A stretch of 64,000 nt of DNA from Kribbella jejuensis. GTDB taxonomy: Bacteria; Actinomycetota; Actinomycetes; Propionibacteriales; Kribbellaceae. The stretch spans positions 496,001 to 560,000 of the forward strand of contig NZ_VFMM01000004.1 of assembly GCF_006715085.1 (NCBI RefSeq), in the 5' to 3' direction. A model generated the notes under the pieces. It did not search any database. It was not told the origin of the DNA and saw only the letters and a list, made by a program, of their open reading frames with translations. Of this stretch, positions 9,431 through 18,297 are shown piece after piece (position 1 is the first letter of the stretch; every line of letters starts with the position of its first letter). The translations under genes were made by a program, and so were the position numbers.

Positions 9431-9447
9431 CTTGAAAGGCCCCGGGC
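9420..9447 (+). terminator. Riboswitch expression platform hairpin
   Basis: GCCCGG (9420-9425) pairs with CCGGGC (9442-9447) and GGCC (9428-9431) with GGCC (9438-9441), leaving a 2-base bulge and a 6-base loop. The left arm is part of the aptamer's own conserved 3' block, so aptamer folding and hairpin formation exclude each other. Guanidine binding should break the hairpin and allow read-through. The U-tract downstream is weak. Confidence 0.6.
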
Positions 9448-9486
9448 TGCTGTGTGCATTCCCGGGCCGATCCAGCGGAGGCCGGA

Positions 9487-11070
9487 ATGCCAGGATCAAC
9501 AACAGCATCCCCCGAAACACTGAGCACCGATCAACTGGGCGCACGAGATCTCGGCCGGTTCGGCTACGCCCAGCAGCTGTCCCGCCGGGTCGGCAGTTAC
9601 GCCTCGTTCGCGGCCGGCTTCTCGTTCGTCTCGATCCTCACCACCGTGTTCCAGCTGTTCGGCCTGGGCTTCGGTTTCGGCGGTACGGCGTTCTTCTGGA
9701 CCTGGCCGGCCGTTCTCGCCGGTCAGCTCACGGTCGCGTTGTGCTTCGCCGAACTCGCGGCGCGGTACCCGTTGTCCAGCGCGATCTACCAATGGGCCAG
9801 ACGCCTCGGTGGCGCCGTCGTCGGCTGGTTCGCCGGCTGGACGATGGTGATCGCGCAGATCATCACGCTGGCGACGGCAGCCATCGCGCTGCAGGTCGTA
9901 CTGCCCGCGGTCTGGCCCGGCTTCCAGTTGGTTGGCAGCAACCCCGCCCTGGCCTCCAAGGACGGCGCCGCGAACGCCGTCCTGCTCGGCTGCATCCTGC
10001 TCGCCGCCACGACCCTGCTGAACGCGACCAGCGTGCGGATCACGGCACTCGTCAACTCGGTCGGCGTGACGTGCGAGCTGATCGGCGTCGTGCTGATCGT
10101 CATCTTGTTGACGAGCCGAGCCGAGCGCGGCCCGTCCGTCGTCCTGCACACCACGAACCTCGACAGTTCGACCGGGTACGTCGTACCGCTGCTGATCTCG
10201 GCGTTGATGGCGGCGTACGTGCTCGTCGGCTTCGACAGCGCCGGTGAATTGTCGGAGGAGACGCACAAACCGCGCGCGACGACACCCCGGACTATCATCC
10301 GCGCGGTCGTCGCGTCCGGGGTCGGCGGCGCGTTCCTGATCGTCGCGGCGCTGATGGCCGCACCCTCACTGACCGACGGCGACCTCGCGACGCAAGGGCT
10401 CCCGTACGTGTTGACGAGCCGGCTCGGTACGACCACCGGCAAGCTGCTGTTGCTCGACGTCGCGCTCGCCGTCTGCGTGTGCACGCTCGCGATCCAGACC
10501 GCGGCCGCCCGGATGATCTTCTCGATGGCCCGCGACAACGTGCTGCCGGGCTCGCGCCAACTCCGCAAGGTGTCCACGCGGACCGGCACGCCGGTGGCCG
10601 CGACAGTGGTTCCGGGTGTGCTGGCCGCGGTCTGCCTGGTCGTGAACGTCGGCAACGCCGGCCTGTTCCTCGGCCTCGCCAGCGTCTGCATCATGCTGCT
10701 GTACGTCGCGTACCTGATGGTCACCACGCCCTTGCTGGTACGACGCCTCACCGGCGGCGGTCTGCCGAGCGGGACCGACGAGAACGGGCGACCGCTGTTC
10801 TCGCTCGGCCGGTTCGGGCCGCTCGTCAACATCGTTGCCGTGGGCTACGGACTCGCGATGGCGGTCAACCTCGGCTGGCCCCGGGCCGAGGTGTACGACC
10901 CGGCGGGCGCCGGCTGGTACCTGCACTACCTTCCGCTGATCACGCTCGGCGTCGTGGCCGTCGGTGGCGCGATCGCCTTCTACTTCCAACGCCCGGCGTA
11001 CTTCGCCTCGATCGGAGTGCCCGCCCGCGTCGCGGAGCCGGTCGTCGAACCGGAAGGGATCAGCGCATGA
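9487..11070 (+). CDS. APC-family permease, urea carboxylase-related type (UctT-like)
   Basis: A 527-residue amino acid/polyamine/organocation transporter with about 12 hydrophobic segments, the first starting near residue 40 (YASFAAGFSFVSILTTVFQLF) and a typical GFDSAGELSEET loop. Such permeases recur with DUF1989 and allophanate hydrolase genes, so the cargo is probably guanidine or a guanidino/urea-like compound. ATG 9487 is preferred to 9454 because GGAGG lies 5 bases upstream (9477-9481) and the upstream extension would overlap the leader. It is the first gene of the riboswitch operon and overlaps the next gene by ATGA. Confidence 0.85.
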   Translation: MPGSTTASPETLSTDQLGARDLGRFGYAQQLSRRVGSYASFAAGFSFVSILTTVFQLFGLGFGFGGTAFFWTWPAVLAGQLTVALCFAELAARYPLSSAIYQWARRLGGAVVGWFAGWTMVIAQIITLATAAIALQVVLPAVWPGFQLVGSNPALASKDGAANAVLLGCILLAATTLLNATSVRITALVNSVGVTCELIGVVLIVILLTSRAERGPSVVLHTTNLDSSTGYVVPLLISALMAAYVLVGFDSAGELSEETHKPRATTPRTIIRAVVASGVGGAFLIVAALMAAPSLTDGDLATQGLPYVLTSRLGTTTGKLLLLDVALAVCVCTLAIQTAAARMIFSMARDNVLPGSRQLRKVSTRTGTPVAATVVPGVLAAVCLVVNVGNAGLFLGLASVCIMLLYVAYLMVTTPLLVRRLTGGGLPSGTDENGRPLFSLGRFGPLVNIVAVGYGLAMAVNLGWPRAEVYDPAGAGWYLHYLPLITLGVVAVGGAIAFYFQRPAYFASIGVPARVAEPVVEPEGISA

Positions 11071-11672
11071 GCCACACGCATGAGCTTCCAGCGGCGGCGG
11101 CATGGTCGGCACCGGTCCGTGCGGGACGCACCGTCCGGCTGACGGCGCTCGGGGACAACGCGAACGCGTCGGTGCTGATCGTCGGCGCCGACCGGCTCGA
11201 TCGCCTGAACATCCCGGACACGTTGAAGTCGCAGATGTCCGCCCGGATCAAGCCAGGCATGGTGTTGATGTCGGACCGTGGTCAGGCACTGGCGACCGTA
11301 CTCGACTCGACCCTGGACTGGCACGACTGCTTGACCGGCGCGCTCCCCGGCAGGCTGCTCTTGCTGGAGCTGACCAAGCACGGGTTCGGCGAGGCCGATC
11401 TGCACGGCTGCATCAACTTCTTCAGCAAGGTCGCCGTCTCGGACTCCGCATCCCTCGAGTTCGTCCCAGGGCATGCAACCGCAGGTGACTCGGTGACGCT
11501 GCGAGCCGATCAGGACCTGCTGATCTTCATCTCGACCACGCCGCACGCCCTGTCCGACCTGCCCGGGGCGGGAGTCGCCGTACAGATCGAAACGCCCGAG
11601 CACACCGAGGACCCCGAACTCCGCGAGGAAGCGCAGCGCGCACTCCGACTGACCCGGGAGCTGATCGCATGA
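11067..11672 (+). CDS. Carboxyguanidine deiminase subunit (DUF1989, UAAP1)
   Basis: A 201-residue DUF1989 protein of the type long annotated as urea amidolyase-associated protein 1. Work on guanidine assimilation identified the UAAP pair as a two-subunit carboxyguanidine deiminase (CgdA/CgdB) producing allophanate and ammonia. Conserved metal-region residues are visible: DWHDCLTGA near 90 and HGCINFFSKV near 115. It starts in an ATGA overlap with the permease and ends in another with UAAP2, so the two subunits should be made in equal amounts. Which of the CgdA/CgdB names applies is not decided here, so no symbol is given. Confidence 0.88.
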   Translation: MSHTHELPAAAAWSAPVRAGRTVRLTALGDNANASVLIVGADRLDRLNIPDTLKSQMSARIKPGMVLMSDRGQALATVLDSTLDWHDCLTGALPGRLLLLELTKHGFGEADLHGCINFFSKVAVSDSASLEFVPGHATAGDSVTLRADQDLLIFISTTPHALSDLPGAGVAVQIETPEHTEDPELREEAQRALRLTRELIA

Positions 11673-12286
11673 CCGTCACCGCGACCACCGTCGGACTCGA
11701 CACCGTCGTGGACGCCGGCGACGGCGCGCTCGTCACCGTGCCCGCGGGTGGCCGGTTGCGGATCGTCGACCTGTACGGCAACCAGGCCGTCGACACGTTG
11801 TTCTACGACGCGCACGACATCGACAACCGGTACTCCGCGTTCGACACGATCCGCGAACAGCGGGCCGTCTTCCTGACCACCGGATCGCGCCTGCTGTCGA
11901 CCCGGCTGGACGAGCTCGCGGTGATCACCGACGACACGTGCGGCCGGCACGACACCGTCGGCGGCGCGTGCTCGCAGGAGAGCAACGTGATCCGGTACGG
12001 CGAGTCCACGCGGCACCAGCACGCCTGCCGGCAGACGTTCCTGCGGTACGGCGCGCAGGCGGGTATCGGGCAGCGTCAACTCACCCACAACATCAACTTC
12101 TTCATGAACGTACCGGTGACGCCGGACGGCGGCCTCACCTTCGAGGACGGGCTGTCCGCGCCCGGGAAGTACGTCGAACTGACGGCGAGCCGCGACCTGC
12201 TCGTGCTGATCAGCAACTGTCCGCAGATCAACAATCCTTGCAACGGCTGGAACCCGACACCGATCCAGCTGCTGGGCTGGTGGTGA
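11669..12286 (+). CDS. Carboxyguanidine deiminase subunit (DUF1989, UAAP2)
   Basis: A 205-residue DUF1989 partner of the preceding gene. It carries the fuller set of likely metal ligands: DDTCGRHD near 88, GGACSQESN near 98, HACRQTF, NINFFMNVPV and the C-terminal CPQINNPCNGWNPTPIQ. These match the family closely. Together with the previous protein it should deiminate N-carboxyguanidine to allophanate in the cytoplasm. Its stop overlaps the GTG of the carboxyltransferase gene, keeping the operon tightly coupled. Confidence 0.88.
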   Translation: MTVTATTVGLDTVVDAGDGALVTVPAGGRLRIVDLYGNQAVDTLFYDAHDIDNRYSAFDTIREQRAVFLTTGSRLLSTRLDELAVITDDTCGRHDTVGGACSQESNVIRYGESTRHQHACRQTFLRYGAQAGIGQRQLTHNINFFMNVPVTPDGGLTFEDGLSAPGKYVELTASRDLLVLISNCPQINNPCNGWNPTPIQLLGWW

Positions 12287-14244
12287 GGATGCCGGCGACC
12301 GTCACAGTTGTTGCTCCAGGCACCCAAACCACCGTGCAGGACCTGGCCGGCCGGCCCGGATTGTGGGATGTCGGCGTACCGCCGTCCGGCGCGGCCGACG
12401 AGCTCACGTTCGCGCTGGTCAACGCCGCGGTCGGCAATCCGGCTACCGCGGCAGGACTCGAGTGCGTACTGACCGGACCGGTACTGACCTGCGACGAGGA
12501 CCGGCTGGTCTGCGTCGGCGGAGCTGTCCGCAATGCGACCATCGGCAATTGGCGGCTCCGGCCTGGCCTGGTCGTCCGTTGGCCCGCCGGTACGGTGCTG
12601 GACGTCGGCCCGATCGACGGTCCCGGGATGCGCGGCTACGTGGCGATCCAGGGAGGCCTCGAGGTGCCACGGGTCCTCGGCAGCCGGTCGACGTTCATCC
12701 TCGGCGGCTTCGGCGGCCACGACGGCAAGCCGCTCGCGGCCGGCATACGGCTTCCGCTCGGCCGGCAGGAGAATCTGCTGACCCCGCAGTCGGTCGAACT
12801 GCCCGTGCTGTCGGATGCCTGGCAGCTCCGGGTGATCCCGGGACCCCACGGGGCGCCCGAGCACCTGACGATCGACGGCGTCGAGGCGTTCTTCGCCACC
12901 AAGTGGACAGTCGACCACCGGTCGGACCGCACCGGCGTCCGGCTGATCGGGCCGACGCCCGGCTGGGCCCGGACCGACGGCGGCGAGGCGGGCCTGCACC
13001 CGTCGAACGTGCACGACTCGGCGTACCCGGTCGGCGGCATCATGCTGTCCGGCGACACCCCGGTGATCGTCGGCAAGGACGGCCCGTCCCTCGGCGGCTT
13101 CGTCGTACCCGCCGTCGTCATCGAGGCCGATCGCTGGATGCTCGGCCAGTTGCGCGCCGGTGACTCGGTCCAACTGGTCCCGGTGACGCCCGAGGTCGCG
13201 TCCGAGGCGATCCGGTCTCGCCGCCGCTGGCTGACCGACCTCCGGCAAGATCCGGCTCCGGTCGCCGCCTCGGTCGGTACGCCGGACCGCCCGAGGACGC
13301 TGCACCGCGGCGAGCGCTCCGCGACGGCACCGTCGTACACGATCCGCTGCGCGGGCGAACGGCACCTGCTGGTCGAGGCCGGGCCGGCCGAGCTGGACCT
13401 CACGGTCCGGGTCTGGATCCACCTGCTCGCGCAGGCATTGCGCGACGACCGGCCGGCCGCTGTCACCGAGATCGTCGAAGGAGTGCGCTCGCTGCTCGTC
13501 GCGGTCGACTCCGCACGGATCGGGCTGACCGAGCTCGCCGAGCGGCTCGCGTTCCTGGCCGCCGGCCTGGACGATCCCGAGACGGTGGTGCTGCCGGCCC
13601 GCGAGGTGCTGCTGCCGATCGCGTTCGACCATCCCGAGGCGCACGAGGCGATGCGCCGCTACGCCACGTCGGTGCGGCCGGACGCGCCGTGGTGCCCGGA
13701 CAACGTCGAGTTCATCCGGCGGGTCAACGATCTGGCCGAACGCGACGAGGTGTTCGAGATCGTGCAGGCCGCGACGTACCTGGTGGTCGGTCTCGGCGAC
13801 GTGTACTTGGGCGCGCCGGTCGCCGTACCGATCGATCCGCGGCACCGGCTCGTCACCACGAAGTACAACCCGGCGCGGACCTGGACCCCGCAGAACGCGG
13901 TCGGCATCGGCGGGATCTACCTGTGCGTGTACGGGATGGAAGGGCCGGGCGGGTACCAGTTGGTCGGGCGTACCGTACCGGTCTGGCGGCTGTCCCCCGC
14001 CGACGAGCAACCATGGTTGCTGAGGCAGTTCGACCTGATCAGATTCACGCCGGTGAGCGCGGAGCAGCTCGCGCACGAGCGGGCCGAGATCGCTGCCGGG
14101 CGCGCGGACCTGAAGACCGCACCCGCGACGTTCTCGATCGCCGACGTACGCCGGATCGAGCAGGAGGCACCGATGGAGATATCGACCGTACGGGCCCGGC
14201 GCCGCGCCGCGTTCGAGGCCGAGCGGGCCCGGTGGGGCGCATGA
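12283..14244 (+). CDS. Free-standing carboxyltransferase of guanidine/urea carboxylase, lacking BC and BCCP domains
   Basis: A 653-residue protein made only of the central carboxyltransferase of urea/guanidine carboxylase. An AHS2/KipA-like half comes first (about 1-310, starting VVAPGTQTTVQDLAGR) and an AHS1/KipI-like half second (about 350-570), then the family C-terminus with YNPARTWTPQNAVGIGG. It ends at FEAERARWGA, exactly where the biotin carrier domain normally begins. Full enzymes are about 1,200 residues with an N-terminal biotin carboxylase and a C-terminal MKM biotin domain; neither is present here or in the neighbouring genes. The KipA-KipI order argues against a 5-oxoprolinase PxpBC fusion, and no PxpA is nearby. 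GTG 12283 overlaps the previous stop; ATG 12289 is an alternative. A shared acyl-CoA carboxylase alpha subunit could supply the missing domains, which is inference. Confidence 0.85.
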   Translation: MRMPATVTVVAPGTQTTVQDLAGRPGLWDVGVPPSGAADELTFALVNAAVGNPATAAGLECVLTGPVLTCDEDRLVCVGGAVRNATIGNWRLRPGLVVRWPAGTVLDVGPIDGPGMRGYVAIQGGLEVPRVLGSRSTFILGGFGGHDGKPLAAGIRLPLGRQENLLTPQSVELPVLSDAWQLRVIPGPHGAPEHLTIDGVEAFFATKWTVDHRSDRTGVRLIGPTPGWARTDGGEAGLHPSNVHDSAYPVGGIMLSGDTPVIVGKDGPSLGGFVVPAVVIEADRWMLGQLRAGDSVQLVPVTPEVASEAIRSRRRWLTDLRQDPAPVAASVGTPDRPRTLHRGERSATAPSYTIRCAGERHLLVEAGPAELDLTVRVWIHLLAQALRDDRPAAVTEIVEGVRSLLVAVDSARIGLTELAERLAFLAAGLDDPETVVLPAREVLLPIAFDHPEAHEAMRRYATSVRPDAPWCPDNVEFIRRVNDLAERDEVFEIVQAATYLVVGLGDVYLGAPVAVPIDPRHRLVTTKYNPARTWTPQNAVGIGGIYLCVYGMEGPGGYQLVGRTVPVWRLSPADEQPWLLRQFDLIRFTPVSAEQLAHERAEIAAGRADLKTAPATFSIADVRRIEQEAPMEISTVRARRRAAFEAERARWGA

Positions 14245-15833
14245 ACCACGAGTGGATCGCCCGGGTCGAGCCGGTCGCACCGCAGCCCGGGCCGTTGCGC
14301 GGGCTGACGATGGCGGTCAAGGACAACATCGATCTGGCGGGCGTACCGACAACGGCGGGCGACCCGCGCAACACCCGGCCCGCGGAGCGGAACGCGTTCG
14401 TGGTGGACCGGTTGATCGCGGCCGGCGCCGTACCGTTGGGCAAGACGAACCTGGACCAGTACGCGACCGGCCTGGTCGGCACCCGGTCGCCGTACGGGCC
14501 TTGTCACTCGGTGTTCTCCGAGCTGCATGTGTCCGGCGGATCGAGTTCGGGCAGTGCGGTCGCGGTGGCGAGTGGACAGGTCGATTTCGCGCTCGGCACC
14601 GACACGGCCGGGAGCGGCCGGGTGCCGGCAGCATTCAACCGGCTGATCGGCATCAAGCCGAGCCGTGGACTCGTGTCCGCGCGTGGCGTGGTCCCGGCCT
14701 GCCGGTCGCTGGACTGTGTGACCGTGATGGCGCGTACCGTCGCGACCGCGCGGGCGGCGTACGACGTGATGGTTGCCTACGACCCCGATGACGCGTGGTC
14801 GCGGCCAGTTGGTTTGTTGCCGCAGCGCCGGGCCGGACGCGGCGACCAGGCCGTCATCGGCGTACCGGACCTGGCGCTCGACCTGGATCCGTTGCATGCC
14901 GAGGCCTGGCAGGCGACGCTCGACGAGGCACATCGGCTGGGCGAGGTCGTCAAGGTGGACGTCCGGCCGCTGCTCGAGGCCGCTGACCTGCTGTACTCCG
15001 GGCCGTGGCTGGCCGAGCGCTGGCTGGCCTTCGGTGACAAGCTCGACGACGATCCGGCCGTCGACCCGGCGGTCCGAACGATCGTCCGCGCCGGCGAGTC
15101 GCTCACCGCGGCGGCCGCTTTTGCCGGTTTCGATCGGCTGGCCGAGCTGGCCCGCGCGAGTTCGTCCTTGTGGACGGAGGTGGATGCGCTGCTGCTGCCG
15201 GTCACACCCGGCCACCCCACGTTGGCCGAGGTCGCGGCCGATCCGATCGGCGTGAACAGCCGCTTGGGCCGGTTCACGAACATGGTGAACCTGCTGGATC
15301 TGTGCGCAATCGCCTTTCCTGGAACGGATCGTGCCGACGGCCTGCCGTTCGGGGTCCAACTGCTCGCACCGGCCGGTCACGACCATGAGCTGATCGATCT
15401 GGCGGCGTTGTGGTGCGGTGAACCGGTTCCGCCGCGCGCTTCGGACGACGTACTGCTGGCTGTCGCCGGCGCGCACCTCAGCGGCCAACCGCTCAACGAC
15501 GAACTCGTACGCCGCGGAGCCCGGCTCGCGTACACAGCCCGTACTGCGGCGTCGTACCGCATGTACCTCGTCGACGGCCCCCGCCCCGGCCTGACCCGAA
15601 CGCTGAACGACGAGCCCGGGCCGGGCATCGAAGTGGAGGTCTGGAAGCTGCCCACCGCCGAACTCGCCGGCTTCATGTCAACCATCGCGCCCCCGCTGAC
15701 CATCGGTCCCCTCGAACTGTCCGACGGCCAGCAGGTGCTCGGCTTCCTCTGCACTGCGGATGCCGCAGATCCGACCCAAGACATCACCAGCTGGGGCAGC
15801 TGGCGCGCGTACCTGGACGGGCGCGAAGCCTAG
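14241..15833 (+). CDS. atzF: Allophanate hydrolase
   Basis: A 530-residue amidase-signature enzyme that splits allophanate to ammonia and CO2, the final step of guanidine nitrogen release. Catalytic Lys27 (AVKDN), the GGSSSGS cis-Ser loop (99-105) and nucleophile Ser125 (DTAGSGRVPA) are all present. After about 440 residues of amidase fold there is the separate allophanate hydrolase C-terminal domain (ARTAASYRMYLV to DITSWGSWRAYL), which marks AtzF rather than a generic amidase. It begins in an ATGA overlap with the carboxyltransferase and is the last member of the core guanidine operon. Confidence 0.92.
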   Translation: MNHEWIARVEPVAPQPGPLRGLTMAVKDNIDLAGVPTTAGDPRNTRPAERNAFVVDRLIAAGAVPLGKTNLDQYATGLVGTRSPYGPCHSVFSELHVSGGSSSGSAVAVASGQVDFALGTDTAGSGRVPAAFNRLIGIKPSRGLVSARGVVPACRSLDCVTVMARTVATARAAYDVMVAYDPDDAWSRPVGLLPQRRAGRGDQAVIGVPDLALDLDPLHAEAWQATLDEAHRLGEVVKVDVRPLLEAADLLYSGPWLAERWLAFGDKLDDDPAVDPAVRTIVRAGESLTAAAAFAGFDRLAELARASSSLWTEVDALLLPVTPGHPTLAEVAADPIGVNSRLGRFTNMVNLLDLCAIAFPGTDRADGLPFGVQLLAPAGHDHELIDLAALWCGEPVPPRASDDVLLAVAGAHLSGQPLNDELVRRGARLAYTARTAASYRMYLVDGPRPGLTRTLNDEPGPGIEVEVWKLPTAELAGFMSTIAPPLTIGPLELSDGQQVLGFLCTADAADPTQDITSWGSWRAYLDGREA

Positions 15834-15844
15834 GGTAGGTGGGC

Positions 15845-17107
15845 ATGAGCCTGACGCCCGCCGAACAGAACGTACTGGAACGGATCGACGAACGACTGCT
15901 GATCCGCGTCACACAGGAACTGGTCCGCGCGCCTGGGCAGAACCCACCGGGCGAGGAGGCCGCGACGGTCGCCGCACTCGTGGCGGCCGCACGCGACCTC
16001 GACCTCGACGTGACGACTCGTTCTGTCGAGGCAGGTCGCGACAACGTGTCGGTGACGCTGTCCGGTGGCGACAGTCCCGGCCTGCTGTTGCTCGGTCATA
16101 CCGATGTCGTGCCGGTCGGCGACGGGTGGACGGTCGACCCGTACGGCGGGCTCGTGCGCGACGGGCGGATCTACGGGCGCGGTGCGTCCGACATGAAGGG
16201 CGGTCTGGCTGCTGCGCTGGCTGCCCTCGCGGCATTGCGTGGTACGGCTTTGAGCGGTCCGGTGGAACTGGCCGCCGTGGTCGACGAAGAGGAGACGGGC
16301 AAGGGGATCCGCGCGTTCATCGAGTCCGCTCAGCGCGCACCTGTGGATAACTCCGGTCCGACCAGCTCGCCGAGCGATAGACTTGAAGCGGAAAGGACAG
16401 GGGCGAAACACCAGTACGTCGGGTGCATCACAGCCGAGCCGACCGATCTGCAGACCATCATCGCGGCGCGCGGCGACTCGTACTTGCAGGTGGCGGTGCA
16501 CGGGCGTGCCTCGCACGCGGGTAACCCGGACGGTGGCGCCAACGCGATCTACGGCGCGGCGGCCGTCGTCGCGGAGATCGAACGCCTGCACGGCGAGCTG
16601 GCGCAGGCACCCCATCCCCTGCTCGGGCCCGCGACCTGGAGCGTCGGCCAGATCAACGGCGGCACCGGCGGCTCGATCGTGCCGGCCGACTGTGTGGTGG
16701 TCGCGGACCGCCGGCTCCTGCCGGGCGAATCACCCGCCGAGGTACTCGCCGACCTGGGCCGCCGGGTCGCCGCCCTGCGGTTGGAGGACCGTGAGCTGAC
16801 CGTCGAACTCTCCATGCCGATGGAAATGCCGGCCTTCGAAACCTCCGAGGACCACGAACTGGTACGCGTCACCGAGTCCGCCCGCTTCGACGCCGGCGGC
16901 CCACCCCTGCCCCTCGCCGGCTGGACCGCAGCCTGCGACGGCGGCTACATCGCCCGCGACCTCAGCATCCCGGTGGTCGTCCTAGGCCCCGGCTCAGTAA
17001 CCACCCAAGCCCACCGCGGCGACGAGTCGGTCGCAATCGCCGAACTCGTGACCGCGGCGCGCGCCTATGCGTTGATCGCCCTACGGCTGCTCGGTACGAC
17101 GGCGTGA
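15845..17107 (+). CDS. M20 family metallopeptidase/deacylase (ArgE/DapE type) with an inserted segment
   Basis: A 420-residue zinc-dependent amidohydrolase of the M20 family. Metal-site motifs are complete: LLGHTDVVPVGD near 80, GRGASDMKGG near 118, the DEEETG pair near 150, TAEPTD near 200 and HRGDES near the end; the dimerisation lid is ASHAGNPDGG. Acylated amino acids or N-substituted amides are the usual substrates. An unusual stretch of about 27 residues (bases 16334-16414) splits AFIESAQ from YVGCITAEP; it is richer in A and T than its surroundings and contains an exact DnaA-box match. ATG 15845 follows AGGGTAGG. It sits 11 bases after atzF and overlaps the next gene by GTGA, so it may ride on the guanidine operon. 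Confidence 0.85.
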   Translation: MSLTPAEQNVLERIDERLLIRVTQELVRAPGQNPPGEEAATVAALVAAARDLDLDVTTRSVEAGRDNVSVTLSGGDSPGLLLLGHTDVVPVGDGWTVDPYGGLVRDGRIYGRGASDMKGGLAAALAALAALRGTALSGPVELAAVVDEEETGKGIRAFIESAQRAPVDNSGPTSSPSDRLEAERTGAKHQYVGCITAEPTDLQTIIAARGDSYLQVAVHGRASHAGNPDGGANAIYGAAAVVAEIERLHGELAQAPHPLLGPATWSVGQINGGTGGSIVPADCVVVADRRLLPGESPAEVLADLGRRVAALRLEDRELTVELSMPMEMPAFETSEDHELVRVTESARFDAGGPPLPLAGWTAACDGGYIARDLSIPVVVLGPGSVTTQAHRGDESVAIAELVTAARAYALIALRLLGTTA

Positions 17108-18264
17108 GTCGGCGGGTCCTGCATTCGGGCTCGGTGCTTGATGTCCGTTCGGGTGACGTGCGGTCGGCCGATGTTGTGCTTGCCGACGATCGCATTGCCG
17201 ATGTGGGGATCGGACTGGACGGCGACGAGGGCGTCGACTGCACAGGCGCGTTGCTGGTGCCTGGCTTCATCGACTGTCACACCCACGTGTGCTTCGGGCC
17301 TGCTGGCGTGGATGCGCTGCAATTGCCGCGGTCGGCTCGGACGCTGTCCGCAGTACCGGTGTTGCGGACGTTGCTGCGGCTCGGGGTGACGACGGTGCGG
17401 GACGCGTGGGGCGCCGACGCCGGCGTACGGCTCGCGATCGAGAACGGGTGGATCGAAGGACCTGAGCTGCTGCTGAGTTTGCGGCAGGTCGGTACGACGG
17501 GTGCGATCGGCGACGTGTGGGCGCCGCGGACCGGGGCGCTCGAGTTCTACGGGGATCCGTCACTGCCGGATCCGATCTTCGACGGGGCCGACGCAGGACG
17601 AGCCGTCGTACGGCGGATGGTTCAGGCTGGGGCGGACTGGATCAAGGTGACGGCGAGCGGGTCGATGGCGCTCGGGATCGGCGTGCACGATGTACATCTG
17701 ACGTACGACGAGCTGGCTGCGGTGGTGGATGAGGCGCACCGGCGGGGTGGGCGGCGGGTGATGGTTCATGCGCATGGGGCGCGGGCGGCCGAGCTTGCGG
17801 CGCGCGCCGGGGCGGCGAGCGTGGAGCACGGAACCTACCTGGATGAGGCTGCGGTAGCTGCGATGGCGGATTGCGGGACCTGGTACGTGCCGACCTTGTC
17901 GGTTACTCAGTCGGATCCGGAGCACGGGCCGGACGGGGCGCCCGAAGCGCACCGGGAGTCGATGCGACTGGCGATCGAAGCCGGGGTGCGGATCGCGATG
18001 GGAACGGATGGTCCGGTACGGCCGCACTCAGAGGTGTTGCGGGAACTCAGCCATCTGGCAGCCGCCGGGTTGGGCGAGGCCGGGGCATTCCGGGCGGCGA
18101 CGATCGACGCGGCGCGGTTGCTCGGGCTGGCGGAGGATCGCGGGGAGATCGCGGTTGGCAAGCGTGCTGATCTGGTGGTGCTCGATGGGGCGACGCTGGA
18201 CTGCGCGGCCATGGAGGAGCGGCTCCGCCAGGTGTTTCACAACGGGGTCGAGGTCGTCCGTTGA
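17104..18264 (+). CDS. Amidohydrolase family protein (imidazolonepropionase/prolidase-like)
   Basis: A 386-residue metal-dependent amidohydrolase. Ligands of a binuclear site are visible in order: HTH near 58, the lysine of DWIKVTASG near 183 (probably carboxylated), HAHG near 222, EHGT near 243 and the catalytic Asp in MGTDGPV near 302. It closes with the usual GEIAVGKRADLVVLDG. The family includes Xaa-Pro/Arg dipeptidases and cyclic amide hydrolases; the substrate is unknown. It starts at GTG overlapping the M20 stop, which implies one transcript and perhaps sequential steps on the same nitrogen compound. Confidence 0.82.
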   Translation: MSRRVLHSGSVLDVRSGDVRSADVVLADDRIADVGIGLDGDEGVDCTGALLVPGFIDCHTHVCFGPAGVDALQLPRSARTLSAVPVLRTLLRLGVTTVRDAWGADAGVRLAIENGWIEGPELLLSLRQVGTTGAIGDVWAPRTGALEFYGDPSLPDPIFDGADAGRAVVRRMVQAGADWIKVTASGSMALGIGVHDVHLTYDELAAVVDEAHRRGGRRVMVHAHGARAAELAARAGAASVEHGTYLDEAAVAAMADCGTWYVPTLSVTQSDPEHGPDGAPEAHRESMRLAIEAGVRIAMGTDGPVRPHSEVLRELSHLAAAGLGEAGAFRAATIDAARLLGLAEDRGEIAVGKRADLVVLDGATLDCAAMEERLRQVFHNGVEVVR

Positions 18265-18297
18265 CTCTCACACGGTGTCAGACATTAGACAGCTCGT

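Noticed and set aside
12283-14244. Reading the carboxyltransferase as a 5-oxoprolinase PxpB-PxpC fusion
   Set aside because: Domain order is KipA then KipI, the C-terminus matches urea carboxylase, no PxpA gene is near, and the operon is under a guanidine riboswitch.
16342-16350. Exact DnaA box as a sign of a replication origin
   Set aside because: It is a single box inside a coding region, with no cluster of boxes and no dnaA, dnaN or plasmid replication gene nearby.
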